From the NCBI RefSeq assembly GCF_030263895.1, contig NZ_CP127161.1, positions 1,612,001 through 1,676,000 on the forward strand: 64,000 bases of DNA, read 5' to 3'. The notes beneath the pieces are model-generated. The model was not told the origin of the DNA. It searched no databases and worked only from the letters and a program-made list of their open reading frames with translations. The position numbers were made by a program, and so were the translations under genes. Positions 18,019 to 27,832 of this stretch are shown here, piece by piece (the first letter of the stretch is position 1; every line of letters begins with the position of its first letter). This DNA comes from Proteiniborus sp. MB09-C3. Lineage in GTDB: Bacteria; Bacillota; Clostridia; Tissierellales; Proteiniboraceae.

Positions 18019-19866
18019 ATGCAATCACAGGTACTTTTATTGATAGGAGTTGGTTCCATAATGTTCTTAGTTATTGGTGGGTTGTCTTTACTTGCTCATT
18101 ATTATACCTTAAATGGAATCAAATCTAAAACAGTAGGTGATGGCCAACATGGAGTTGCTCGTTTCGCTACACAAAAGGAAATTATTAAAACATATGAGCA
18201 TATTCCTTTCAATGTATCACAATGGAGAAAGGGTAAGAATCTTCCACGTGATGAGAGTGGTAATTTGATACAGGGATTAGTGGTTGGATGTAAAGGAAAT
18301 AAAGGAGATATTGTAGGACTTGTAGATACAGGAGATGTTCACTGTCTTATGATTGGTGCAGCAGGAGTTGGTAAAACAGCCTTTTTTCTATATCCAAACC
18401 TAGAATATGCATGTGCAAGTGGGATGAGTTTTATAACCACTGATACAAAGGGAGATTTAGCTAGAAACTATGGAACGATAGCTAAAGAGAATTATGGATA
18501 TAAAGTTGCAGTTATTGATTTAAGAAATCCCACACGCAGTGATGGAAATAATCTTTTGCACTTAGTAAATAAATATATGGATGCATATCGAGAGAATAAC
18601 GATAATCTATCGGCAAGAGCTAAGGCAGAAAAATATGCAAAGATAATCTCTAAGACAATCATAAATTCAGGAGGTGACAGCTCAGCTTATGGGCAAAATG
18701 CATTCTTCTATGATGCGGCCGAAGGACTTCTGACAGCAGTTATTTTATTGGTAGCAGAATACTTGCCTCCTAGTGAAGAAGATGGAATTGTAACAGATAC
18801 AAGGCATATCATTAGTGTATTTAAATTGGTACAGGATTTAATGGCTCCAAGTAAGGTGAAAGGGAAAAGCCAGTTCCAATTATTAATGGATAAACTTCCA
18901 CCTGATCATAAAGCTAGATGGTTTGCTGGTGCTGCACTTAATTCAGCAGAGCAAGCAATGGCTTCTGTTCTTTCTACTGTACTATCAAGGCTCAATGCAT
19001 TTCTTGATTCTGAAATGGAGCAGATATTGTGTTTTGATACAACAATTGATGCGGAAACCTTCTGCTATGAAAAATCTGCAATATTTCTTATACTCCCGGA
19101 GGAAGATAATACAAAGTATTTCATGGTCAGTTTATTTTTGCAACAGTTTTATCGTGAGATGTTGACAGTAGCTGATGAAAACGGAGGCAAACTACCTAAT
19201 CGTGTGATGATATATGCAGATGAAATAGGAACAATACCCAAAATAGAATCCTTTGAAATGATGCTTAGTGCAGGGAGATCAAGAAGAATTTCTATTGTAC
19301 CAATCATTCAATCCTTTGCACAGCTTGATAAGAATTATGGGAAAGAAGGTAGTGAGATTATAACTGATAACTGTCAACTCACTATATTTGGAGGGTTTGC
19401 ACCAAATTCAGAAACAGCTCAGGTGTTATCTAAAGCACTTGGTAGTAGAACAGTTATGAGTGGAAGCATCAGCAGAGGGAAAAATGATCCCTCTCAAAGT
19501 TTACAGATGATTGAGCGACCTCTACTTACGGCAGATGAGTTAAAATCCTTGCCTAAAGGAAACTTTGTAATTATGAAAACAGGTGTACATCCAATGCAAA
19601 CAAAACTTCGATTATTTTTGGATTGGGGCATCACTTTTGACAAGCCATATGAGATGGAGGAAAAGTCCCATCGTAAGGTACGCTATGCCGACAAGCAGAC
19701 CTTAGAAGAAAATGTTATTAGTCAGTATATGACTGATGTAATAGACGAAGAAGGAACTACCGAATCCACTGCAAACAAACAAGGAGGCATACTTCATACT
19801 CCTACACATGAGCAAACTGGTGAAGGTAAAGTAGATTCGAAACGCAAATCAATACTCAGGACATAG
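18019..19866 (+). CDS. virD4: VirD4-type coupling protein
   Basis: Type IV coupling ATPase, linking the relaxosome to the secretion channel at the membrane. ATG at 18019 has GGAGG at 18006-18010; an earlier in-frame TTG is less likely. Residues about 5-27 form an N-terminal membrane segment, the Walker A motif GAAGVGKT is near residue 115, and the Walker B-like IYADEIGTIPK near residue 397. The TraG/VirD4 signature around LSAGRSRRISIVPIIQS follows. Length (615 residues) is normal for the family. Together with virB4 and the relaxase it shows an autonomous transfer system. Confidence 0.92.
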   Translation: MQSQVLLLIGVGSIMFLVIGGLSLLAHYYTLNGIKSKTVGDGQHGVARFATQKEIIKTYEHIPFNVSQWRKGKNLPRDESGNLIQGLVVGCKGNKGDIVGLVDTGDVHCLMIGAAGVGKTAFFLYPNLEYACASGMSFITTDTKGDLARNYGTIAKENYGYKVAVIDLRNPTRSDGNNLLHLVNKYMDAYRENNDNLSARAKAEKYAKIISKTIINSGGDSSAYGQNAFFYDAAEGLLTAVILLVAEYLPPSEEDGIVTDTRHIISVFKLVQDLMAPSKVKGKSQFQLLMDKLPPDHKARWFAGAALNSAEQAMASVLSTVLSRLNAFLDSEMEQILCFDTTIDAETFCYEKSAIFLILPEEDNTKYFMVSLFLQQFYREMLTVADENGGKLPNRVMIYADEIGTIPKIESFEMMLSAGRSRRISIVPIIQSFAQLDKNYGKEGSEIITDNCQLTIFGGFAPNSETAQVLSKALGSRTVMSGSISRGKNDPSQSLQMIERPLLTADELKSLPKGNFVIMKTGVHPMQTKLRLFLDWGITFDKPYEMEEKSHRKVRYADKQTLEENVISQYMTDVIDEEGTTESTANKQGGILHTPTHEQTGEGKVDSKRKSILRT

Positions 19867-19877
19867 GGGGTGTTTCA

Positions 19878-20138
19878 TTGAGCTTTTTTGGGAGGATTTA
19901 TAAAGAGGAACTTCCATCTCGTGCTAAGTGTGTATATATGTATTTGAAAGATAGATGTGATGCAAAGGGTGAGTGCTGGCCAGCCATTAATACCATTGCA
20001 AAAGACACATCAATGTCAAGGAGTACAGTGAAGAGAGCCATAGCCGATTTAATTCGTTGTGGCTTGCTTAGGAAAGAATCACGTTATAGGGAGAATGGAA
20101 GTAATTCCTCTAATAGATATTTTTTAAGCATAGAGTAA
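19878..20138 (+). CDS. Winged-helix HTH protein
   Basis: An 86-residue protein with TTG start after GGGGGTG. Residues about 20-70 form a winged helix (KGECWPAINTIAKDTSMSRS then VKRAIADLIRCGLL), the HTH_36 type seen in element regulators and replication-initiator N-termini. It starts 11 bases after virD4, so it belongs to the transfer operon and is closed by the strong terminator that follows. Likely a transcription regulator of the element. Confidence 0.8.
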   Translation: MSFFGRIYKEELPSRAKCVYMYLKDRCDAKGECWPAINTIAKDTSMSRSTVKRAIADLIRCGLLRKESRYRENGSNSSNRYFLSIE

Positions 20139-20166
20139 TTTTTAAATTAATTAATTATGGAGCATG

Positions 20167-20209
20167 AAAAAACACATATTTTACGCCAAGGGGAAAATAT
20201 GTGTTTTTT
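20167..20209 (+). terminator. Strong terminator ending the transfer operon
   Basis: A perfect 16-bp inverted repeat (20167-20182 with 20194-20209) with an 11-base loop. Because each arm ends in six A or T it can act in both directions. The remaining gap to 20450 contains only AT-rich sequence and the promoter listed separately. Confidence 0.88.
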
Positions 20210-20379
20210 GTGGACTGAGGTGAGGTTCATAGTGAACCAACCAGAAGGTCTCACTTTAAGAATATATTTAACATCAGAAAAAGAATAATAGATTCAAATA
20301 ATAAAAGTATATGAATGCATAAAGACAGGTTTTATTTATTTAATACTTGAATAAATGTTATAAATCATTTGTTGTTATG

Positions 20380-20408
20380 TTGAAAAATTCACGCAAGCGT
20401 GATAAAAT
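20380..20408 (+). promoter_or_regulatory. Promoter with palindromic operator for the R-M cassette
   Basis: TTGAAA (20380-20385) and TAAAAT (20403-20408) are 17 bases apart. The 14-base palindrome TCACGCAAGCGTGA (20389-20402) fills the spacer up to the -10 box. A repressor or controller bound here would block or regulate the promoter; the XRE protein encoded 42 bases downstream is the obvious candidate. Confidence 0.65.
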
Positions 20409-20450
20409 TATATAAAGCTATTTTCTTGGTAGATCAAGGAGGGTTATTAG

Positions 20451-20666
20451 ATGGCTATAAGCTATAAAAAGCTATTCCACTTGTTAATAGAAAAAGAAAT
20501 CACAAATGCGGATCTACAGAGACAAGCTGGTTTTTCCGCTAATATTATTACTCGACTTAAGCGAAACGGATATGTTTCACTGGAAACTATAGAAAGTATA
20601 TGCAGAACGCTTAATTGCAGTGTAGATGATATACTGGAGTTTATTCCAGATGAAGATAAGGAGTAA
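20451..20666 (+). CDS. XRE-family controller protein
   Basis: A 71-residue single-domain Cro/C1-type helix-turn-helix protein (NADLQRQAGFSANIITRLKR as the HTH, then LETIESICRTLNCSVDDIL). AGGAGGG precedes the ATG at 20451. It sits at the head of a restriction-modification-like cassette behind a promoter with a palindrome in its spacer, which matches the arrangement of autoregulating C proteins that time restriction after methylation. The role is inferred from layout. Confidence 0.85.
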   Translation: MAISYKKLFHLLIEKEITNADLQRQAGFSANIITRLKRNGYVSLETIESICRTLNCSVDDILEFIPDEDKE

Positions 20667-20709
20667 TTTGTATTTATCTGATTATAAAATTATACCAAGG
20701 AGGGATAGA

Positions 20710-21663
20710 GTGAAGTCAAATATTATTGTAGATATTATAGAAGAAGATGTTGTATCATATGGGCAATCACTGCTTAATATCCTCCTCAAAGATAGAACTA
20801 CAAATCAGAACATAATCTGGGCATCAAATGATTATTCTAAATTTGGAGATTTGTATAAAGCAGAATGTGAAATTAAGCCTCTCTTAATTACAAATTCTAA
20901 TGACAAAGTTATACAACCTAGAATAACTAAAACTTATAAAAAGCAAAATATCCGGACAAGAGAAAAGGCAGAAGTTTTTACCCCTTCATGGGTATGTAAT
21001 GAACAGAATAACCTTATAGATGAACAATGGTTTGGAAGAAAAGATGTATTTAATATACAAAAAAGCAAATCTTGGAAACCAACAAATAATAAAATACCTT
21101 TTACAGATGAAAAAGGGCGAACTTGGAAAGATTATGTTGATGCAAGAAGAATCGAAATTACATGTGGTGAGGCACCGTATTTGGTAAGTCGATATGATAC
21201 CGTTACTGGAGAAACAATTGAATTAGTGTCACGTATAGGGTTACTGGATCGCAAGATGCGGGTGATAAATGAAAATCTAGAGGATGAAGATGAATGGCAA
21301 AAATGGACTGAAAGAGCCTTTCAAAGTGTATATGGATATGAATATCAAGGAGACAATCTGCTTTTAGCACGTGAGAACCTTTTATATACTTACATTGAAA
21401 ATATGAAATATAAATTTGAGCGTTCCCCAAGTTTAATAGAATTGAAGAGAATAGCCACAATTATATCTTGGAATATATGGCAAATGGATGGAATTACATT
21501 TTCAGTACCATTATGTGATATGCGGTGCTGGTTCGAACAATTAACTCTGTTTGATAACTATGGTGATATTAACAATGAAATTGAACATAAATATTGCAAG
21601 ATTAAGGATTGGCGTTCAAGGATTATTATTGAGTATAGGTCATTAGTAGGAGGGGGAAAATAA
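20710..21663 (+). CDS. Methyltransferase-like subunit (restriction subunit M type)
   Basis: About 317 residues from GTG 20710, which has AAGGAGG at 20697-20703; the frame is open upstream but overlaps the controller gene. It has the N-terminal landmarks of gamma-type N6-adenine methylases: EVFTPSWV (region X-like, about residue 88), ITCGEAPYLVSRYD (SAM-binding motif I-like, about residue 158) and GYEYQGDNLLLAREN (motif II-like). It has no NPPY/F catalytic motif. That motif occurs at the C-terminus of the next protein, whose start overlaps this stop, so the two may form one split methylase. Confidence 0.75.
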   Translation: MKSNIIVDIIEEDVVSYGQSLLNILLKDRTTNQNIIWASNDYSKFGDLYKAECEIKPLLITNSNDKVIQPRITKTYKKQNIRTREKAEVFTPSWVCNEQNNLIDEQWFGRKDVFNIQKSKSWKPTNNKIPFTDEKGRTWKDYVDARRIEITCGEAPYLVSRYDTVTGETIELVSRIGLLDRKMRVINENLEDEDEWQKWTERAFQSVYGYEYQGDNLLLARENLLYTYIENMKYKFERSPSLIELKRIATIISWNIWQMDGITFSVPLCDMRCWFEQLTLFDNYGDINNEIEHKYCKIKDWRSRIIIEYRSLVGGGK

Positions 21664-24600
21664 TGGAGAAGTTATTTACATCATCATTCGAATATAAGCT
21701 GATATATATCTTTGAAATAAGGGATGAAACTCATAAGGGACTGTTAAAAATAGGTGATACTACTATCCAAACAGAAGAGTCTATTGATAATCTTCCTCCA
21801 AATTGCAAGGCATTAAATCAAGCTGCAAAAGCTCGCATTAAAGAATATACCAATACTGCAGGTGTGTCCTTCGAACTTTTACATACAGAACTTGCCGTTC
21901 GCACTGTAAAAGATAAGGGCAATATGCCTGTTTTAAAGGCATTTAGGGATTATCATGTACATAGAGTGCTTGAGAACTCTGGAATCAAGAAAAAACAGTT
22001 AAGGGATTCTACAAGTCGTGAGTGGTTTAAAATAGATATTAAAACGGCTCTAAAAGCAATAGAAGCAGTAAAAAAAGGACAATATAATCTTTCTAATGCT
22101 ATATCGGATCAATTCGTACCTATCGTATTTCGACCAGAGCAAGACGTAGCTATTGCTAAAACACTTAAGCAGTTTAAAAGTAGCAATAGGATGTTGTGGA
22201 ATGCTAAGATGCGTTTTGGAAAGACACTCTGTGCCCTTGAAGTTGTGCGCCAATCAAAATTCAAAAAAACTATTATTATTACACATAGACCTGTTGTAGA
22301 CAGCGGTTGGTACGAGGATTTCGGTAAAATATTTCAAGGTGTGGATGGTTATATTTATGGTTCAAAGAACAGTGGTTATACGGTTGATCAATTGCTAAAA
22401 ACAGATAAGAACTTTGTGTACTTTGCATCTATGCAAGACTTGAGGGGTTCTGATTTAGTTGGTGGTAAATTTGATAAGAACAGTGCTGTGTTTGATACTA
22501 CTTGGGACTTTGTCATAGTTGATGAAGCCCATGAAGGTACAACAACAGCACTAGGTAATGATGTTATAAAGAATATTGTCAAAGAAGAGAATGGATGTGA
22601 TACAAAGTTCCTTGCACTTTCTGGCACACCTTTCAATATTCTTGGAGATTATGATGAAAATATTTATACTTGGGACTACGTTATGGAGCAGAGTCGTAAG
22701 TATGAATGGGATAGTTTGCACTTTGGTGATTCAAATCCTTATGACGAATTACCTGAACTTAAGATTTTTACATATGACCTTGGTAAACTTATATCAGATA
22801 GTATTTATGTTGAGTTAGAAGATAAAGCATTTAATTTCCGTGAATTTTTTCGTGTATGGACTGGAGATATGAAATCTGACCGCAAACCTCTCCCAACGGG
22901 AATAGAAGCAGGAAGCTTTTTCCATGAAGATGATGTCTGGAGTTTTCTTAATCTTATTACTAAAGAAGATAAGAAAAGTCAGTATCCATATGCCACAGAA
23001 GAATATCGTAACTTGTTCAAGCATTCTTTATGGATGGTTCCGGGCGTAAAAGAAGCAAAAGCCTTGAGTAAAATGATGAAAAAACATTCTATTTTTGGTA
23101 GTGGAGCATTTGACATTGTAAATGTTGCAGGGGATGGAGATGAGGAAGAAAAATCTGAAGAGGCACTTAAAAAGGTTCGTAATGCCATTAATAGTGCAGG
23201 GGAAGATGGGTATACTATTACATTATCATGTGGCAAGTTAACCACAGGGGTTACTGTGCCAGAGTGGACGGCTGTATTTATGCTTTCAGGTTCTTTTTCC
23301 ACTTCTGCTGCAAATTATCTACAGACTATATTTCGTGTACAATCACCTTGTAATAAGAATGGAAAAATAAAACGCAACTGTTATGTATTTGATTTTGCAC
23401 CAGATAGAACGCTTAAAATGGTTGCTGAGTCCGTTGCAATATCAACAAAGGCGGGAAAAACAGATGAATCTGACAGGCGCATTATAGGAGAATTCTTAAA
23501 TTATTGCCCAGTTATTGCAGTTGACGGAACAGTTATGAAAAAATATGATACAAATAGGCTATTACAACAACTGAAACGTGCCTATGCTGAACGAGCAGTT
23601 CAAAACGGATTTGATGATAATAATCTATATAATGATGAGTTACTCAAACTTAATGAAATTGATTTAGAAAAATTTAAAAAACTAAAAGGAATTGTAGGCG
23701 CATCAAAAACAGCTCCTAAGTCTAATGATATAGATATCAATAATCAAGGATTTACTGATGAAGAATATGAAGAAGTCAAACGTATTGAGAAAAAACCGAA
23801 AAGAGAGCGTACTCCAGAAGAAGAAGAAAAGTTAAAGGAAATAGCCGAAAAAAATAAACAGGCTGCAAATGCACGGTCTATTCTTCGCAGTATTTCTATC
23901 CGTATGCCTTTACTTATTTATGGAGCAGATATAACTATAGATGAAGATATTACGATGGAAAAAATTGTTGATATAGTTGATGATTCTTCTTGGGATGAGT
24001 TTATGCCAAATGGTGTAAGCAAGGAAATATTTAAGGGGTTTATTAAATATTATGATCCTGAAATATTTGTAGCTGCAGGAAGAAAAATCCGTAATACCGT
24101 AAAAGGCGCAGATGAACTTCCGCCGACAGAGCGTGTACAAAAAATTGCACAAATCTTCTCTTGTTTTAAGAATCCAGATAAAGAAACAGTCTTAACCCCG
24201 TGGAGGGTAGTAAATATGCATATGAGCGACTGTTTGGGAGGCTATGACTTCTATGACGCAGAACACAATACGATAATTGAAGAGCCGAGATATATTGACC
24301 ATGGCAAAGTAACAGAAGATACTCTTGGCAACAAAGATGCTAAGATACTTGAAATTAATTCTAAGACAGGCCTTTATCCGCTCTATGTGGCATATAGCAT
24401 TTTCCGTAGAAAGTGTGTATCTTATTCAGAATATGAACTGACCGTTGAACAGGAAGGAAAGCTTTGGAATGAAACAGTTCAGCAGAATGTGTTTGTTATT
24501 TGTAAAACGCCTATGGCAAAATCTATTACAAAGCGTACCTTAGTCGGATTTAAAGATGTTCCTGTGAACTCACATTATTTTGACGATCTCATTAATATGA

Positions 24601-25661
24601 TGAAGAATAAGCCTAAACAATTTATTAATCGTGTTAAAAAACCAAGCTATTGGAAGATAGAGGGAGTGAAAGAAATGAAATTTGATGCAGTAGTAGGTAA
24701 TCCACCTTATCAAATTAGTGATGGTGGTTATGGTGATAGTGCTAAACCAATATATAATCTTTTTATAGAACAGGCAAAGGCACTTAATCCTAAGCACCTA
24801 TCTATGATTATTCCTGCAAGATGGTATTCGGGCGGAAAGGGATTAGACTCTTTTAGAAAAGAGATGTTAAATGATGACCAACTAAATGTTATTCATGACT
24901 TTCCAGAAACATCTGATTGTTTTTCAAATGTTAATATCCGTGGTGGTGTATGCTATTTTTTATGGTCTAAAGATAAGCATGATGATTGTACTATTTTTAA
25001 TCATCAAAACAATACAGTGGTAAGTGAATTAAAGCGACCTTTATTAGAAAAAGATGCAGAAACATTTATTAGGTACAATAAAGCAATAACTATATTAAGG
25101 AAGGTTCAAACTTTTGGGGAACCAACTATGGATAAGTTAGTAAGTTCAAGAAAACCTTTTGGTTTAGCCACAAACTTCACTGGTTTTTCTCTTTCAAAAA
25201 CTGAAGAGAAAAATATATACCTACATCGATTTGGGGAGAACGGATATATTTCTTTAAGTCAAGTTCCCAAAAACACAGAGTGGATTTACGATACAAAGAT
25301 ATTTGTACCATATGCAAGTCCTGGGGCGGATGATTACCCACATCTTGTATTATCTAAACCAATTGTTGCAGGGGTCAATACAGCTTGTACGGAAACGTAT
25401 TTAGTTATAGGTCCATTCGAGAATGAATTAACTGCTAAAAATGTTGCTGAATATATGAGAACAAAATTTTTCCGTTTTATGCTTATACTATTAAAGAGCG
25501 CACAACATATTACCCAAAAAGTATATGGTTTAGTTCCACAGCAAGATTTTACAAAAAAATGGAATGATGATATTTTATATGCTAAGTATGATATCACTGA
25601 CGATGAAATCACATTTATAAACACTCTTGTGAAAGATGTTGATTGGAATTTGAACGAGTAA
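21663..25661 (+). CDS. GIY-YIG-like, DEAD helicase and Eco57I-type methylase fusion
   Basis: A 1332-residue protein of several domains. The N-terminus (KLIYIFEIRD, GLLKIGDTT) resembles a T5orf172/GIY-YIG nuclease domain. A helicase core follows with AKMRFGKT (Walker A, about residue 181) and DEAH (about 287). A Lys/Glu-rich coiled region spans about 700-745. The C-terminus has NPPY (about residue 1013), motif IV of N6-adenine methylases, followed by a likely target-recognition region. Nuclease, ATPase and methylase elements in one chain suggest a restriction enzyme; motif I seems to be on the preceding subunit. Start overlaps the previous gene's stop. Confidence 0.82.
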   Translation: MEKLFTSSFEYKLIYIFEIRDETHKGLLKIGDTTIQTEESIDNLPPNCKALNQAAKARIKEYTNTAGVSFELLHTELAVRTVKDKGNMPVLKAFRDYHVHRVLENSGIKKKQLRDSTSREWFKIDIKTALKAIEAVKKGQYNLSNAISDQFVPIVFRPEQDVAIAKTLKQFKSSNRMLWNAKMRFGKTLCALEVVRQSKFKKTIIITHRPVVDSGWYEDFGKIFQGVDGYIYGSKNSGYTVDQLLKTDKNFVYFASMQDLRGSDLVGGKFDKNSAVFDTTWDFVIVDEAHEGTTTALGNDVIKNIVKEENGCDTKFLALSGTPFNILGDYDENIYTWDYVMEQSRKYEWDSLHFGDSNPYDELPELKIFTYDLGKLISDSIYVELEDKAFNFREFFRVWTGDMKSDRKPLPTGIEAGSFFHEDDVWSFLNLITKEDKKSQYPYATEEYRNLFKHSLWMVPGVKEAKALSKMMKKHSIFGSGAFDIVNVAGDGDEEEKSEEALKKVRNAINSAGEDGYTITLSCGKLTTGVTVPEWTAVFMLSGSFSTSAANYLQTIFRVQSPCNKNGKIKRNCYVFDFAPDRTLKMVAESVAISTKAGKTDESDRRIIGEFLNYCPVIAVDGTVMKKYDTNRLLQQLKRAYAERAVQNGFDDNNLYNDELLKLNEIDLEKFKKLKGIVGASKTAPKSNDIDINNQGFTDEEYEEVKRIEKKPKRERTPEEEEKLKEIAEKNKQAANARSILRSISIRMPLLIYGADITIDEDITMEKIVDIVDDSSWDEFMPNGVSKEIFKGFIKYYDPEIFVAAGRKIRNTVKGADELPPTERVQKIAQIFSCFKNPDKETVLTPWRVVNMHMSDCLGGYDFYDAEHNTIIEEPRYIDHGKVTEDTLGNKDAKILEINSKTGLYPLYVAYSIFRRKCVSYSEYELTVEQEGKLWNETVQQNVFVICKTPMAKSITKRTLVGFKDVPVNSHYFDDLINMMKNKPKQFINRVKKPSYWKIEGVKEMKFDAVVGNPPYQISDGGYGDSAKPIYNLFIEQAKALNPKHLSMIIPARWYSGGKGLDSFRKEMLNDDQLNVIHDFPETSDCFSNVNIRGGVCYFLWSKDKHDDCTIFNHQNNTVVSELKRPLLEKDAETFIRYNKAITILRKVQTFGEPTMDKLVSSRKPFGLATNFTGFSLSKTEEKNIYLHRFGENGYISLSQVPKNTEWIYDTKIFVPYASPGADDYPHLVLSKPIVAGVNTACTETYLVIGPFENELTAKNVAEYMRTKFFRFMLILLKSAQHITQKVYGLVPQQDFTKKWNDDILYAKYDITDDEITFINTLVKDVDWNLNE

Positions 25662-25751
25662 TTAATTTCTAAATAGATATACAAAGCTAGCTATTTGAAT
25701 TATATTGAAAGATAATAAAGGTCATGTATTAAAAGTAAATTACAAAATACT

Positions 25752-25790
25752 ATCCCTGTTCCAAAATGAATTATTGGGACAGGGATTTTT
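25752..25790 (+). terminator. Terminator after the large restriction gene
   Basis: ATCCCTGTTCCAA (25752-25764) pairs with TTGGGACAGGGAT (25774-25786) with one G-T pair, followed by TTTTT. It lies before the most likely start of the next gene. Confidence 0.8.
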
Positions 25791-25806
25791 AGAAAGGAAT
25801 TACAAG

Positions 25807-27570
25807 ATGTCAATCATTGAGCATAATCTTTTACCAAAGCAAAAGTCTAGAAAAAGCAACTTAAAAGTTAAGGTTGATTTATATGCTTATGCTACTGAAC
25901 TATATAATGAACTGTATTCTTTGGGAATCATTGATCGTATTAGTAGTATTCCCCAACTTGGTGTAATTAAGGTCCAAAAAAGTTTGAAGAAATCAAGATA
26001 TGATTACACTATTCTGCAATTGTATTTTCATCAATTAATAAAAAAAGAATTACAACCAACGTTGAAGTATACATATAATAATCCTGTAAAGGCAAAGGAA
26101 TTTGGTGAAAATATAAACTGTTTAGCTAAAAATGAAAGATTGACCGTAGGTGATATTTTACAGATACTATCGCTCGTTTATAGTATTGGACATTTTTATA
26201 ATACATTTACTGCATCGAGAGCTATTGTTATGCTTGCAAATGAAGACAATGCATTTTATAAAAAACTGGTCAACAATTCGCAAACTGAGCGTTTCCAGAA
26301 TACTGTGAAAAAAATTATCACAGAGCGTAATTATCAAAGGTTCCATCTTTTAAATTCTTTACTTGTACTGGAAAGATGTAATCAAAACAAGATATCTGTG
26401 CTATTGGCACAAGAAATTTTATATGCGTACATAAATAAAGATACAATTCCAATTGATAGCAAACTACATTATGTATTTGAGATTTTTCGCAACGTGAGGA
26501 GTGTTTCGTATATAGCATATGATTTACAAATAGCTAATACTCCTTTTACAATTGACTTATGGAATGATGATGCGATATTATTGCTGTTTCGAGAGCTTTT
26601 ATCAAATTATAATGATCAACAACCTGCTCATTATCTGATTAACTCAATCAGCAAATTACTTGATGATTCTGTCTATAACGAAAATTCCAGTGCAATATGT
26701 TATTATATAATTTCTAGAAAGATGGTTTCTTCTTTAAAAAGCAATAGAGATTTATATAAGATGGATTACTATATGGATTTATGGTGTAATACAGAAAGTA
26801 TTTTAAATATACAATATCGTCAATCCCGAGATTATTCAAATGAAGCCATTTTAAAATTAACATTTGATGCTATCGATAAGCAATTGTCGCAAGAATTATT
26901 AGATGAATTGGAGCATACTAATCATGTTAGGATTGGGTATTATGATCGACATTCAGGTGAAAGGACTGTTCTTGTATCGATAAAGAAAACCTGTACTAAT
27001 AAGCCTATCGTTGCGTTACGTATATTAAAATCAGTGATTAACATAATAAAAAATGTATCTGTTCACCAATCAAGCGATGTGAGATATCTTTTGGCTAGTA
27101 AGTTTTTTATCTTTTATTTATTTTTAGAGAATAGCATCGTAATAGAACCAACTATTGATAAAGATATTTGTGTTCTATGTACACGGGGAAGAAATAGTCG
27201 AATAACAGAAATAAAAAAATTGCTTGAGGCAGGTGGGGGAACAGAGGATGAACAACATGAAGTGAATTTTCTTGTAAATTGTTTGGAAATGGACAAAAAA
27301 AACGATACAACCATAACAATACCAGCTAGTATTTTAGTATATCGACAGGATTCTCCTGGAAAGAAGTTATGTGAGTTTGACGGAATGATTATCCATCCAA
27401 ACCGTAAATCAAGTCAGGTTATTCTAATGGAGGCAAAAAACACATCTACAACACCATCCTATGGTAAGAAATGTTTATGTGAAAAGTTAGATAAAATAGG
27501 GTATGTGTACAATAAGGATAGTATTGAAATAAAAGATTATGATGCACATTTGAGTTTGTCTGTTTATTGA
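25807..27570 (+). CDS. Putative PD-(D/E)XK nuclease, R-M cassette partner
   Basis: About 587 residues from ATG 25807; the frame is open back to a TTG at 25705, but a terminator lies in between, so the later start is preferred. Most of the protein is helical and unrecognised. Near the C-terminus EFDGMIIHP (about residue 522) and ILMEAKN (about 540) give the D...E-x-K pattern of PD-(D/E)XK nucleases. It could be the nuclease of the cassette or a separate defence gene. No homologue recognised by eye over the first 500 residues. Confidence 0.6.
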   Translation: MSIIEHNLLPKQKSRKSNLKVKVDLYAYATELYNELYSLGIIDRISSIPQLGVIKVQKSLKKSRYDYTILQLYFHQLIKKELQPTLKYTYNNPVKAKEFGENINCLAKNERLTVGDILQILSLVYSIGHFYNTFTASRAIVMLANEDNAFYKKLVNNSQTERFQNTVKKIITERNYQRFHLLNSLLVLERCNQNKISVLLAQEILYAYINKDTIPIDSKLHYVFEIFRNVRSVSYIAYDLQIANTPFTIDLWNDDAILLLFRELLSNYNDQQPAHYLINSISKLLDDSVYNENSSAICYYIISRKMVSSLKSNRDLYKMDYYMDLWCNTESILNIQYRQSRDYSNEAILKLTFDAIDKQLSQELLDELEHTNHVRIGYYDRHSGERTVLVSIKKTCTNKPIVALRILKSVINIIKNVSVHQSSDVRYLLASKFFIFYLFLENSIVIEPTIDKDICVLCTRGRNSRITEIKKLLEAGGGTEDEQHEVNFLVNCLEMDKKNDTTITIPASILVYRQDSPGKKLCEFDGMIIHPNRKSSQVILMEAKNTSTTPSYGKKCLCEKLDKIGYVYNKDSIEIKDYDAHLSLSVY

Positions 27571-27742
27571 TGTTACAATGCCGAATATAAATTAAAGTAT
27601 AACAGGATCTATGCTTCATCTTCTAAAAAAATCATTTTTAGGATGATAAGGTTCATTGAAGTTAAGACCACTTTAATTAGTTTTATACTTTAAATCTGGT
27701 TAGATTAATTTTTCTTTAACATATTGATATCATTTAAATAGT

Positions 27743-27770
27743 TTAATTCCCTCGAATTCGGGGGAATTAA
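27743..27770. repeat. Hairpin between convergent genes
   Basis: TTAATTCCC (27743-27751) and GGGAATTAA (27762-27770) form a 9-bp stem with a 10-base loop followed by A and T residues. The rest of 27571-27790 is AT-rich and shows one more weak stem near 27612-27642; no gene is seen. Confidence 0.5.
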
Positions 27771-27792
27771 AAATATGAAAATAGGATAATAA

Positions 27793-27832
27793 AAAGCTCC
27801 CACTGTTTAGAAAAATGAACGATAGGAGCTTT
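27793..27832 (-). terminator. Terminator for the ImmA/ImmR transcript
   Basis: Read on the minus strand, AAAGCTCC (27832-27825) pairs with GGAGCTTT (27800-27793) and is followed by TT and ATT. The stem begins at the stop codon of the minus-strand gene. Confidence 0.75.

Noticed and set aside
20451-25661. BREX or DISARM-type system
   Set aside because: The helicase plus methylase content recalls these, but the other core genes (pglZ, brxC, drmB and so on) are absent.
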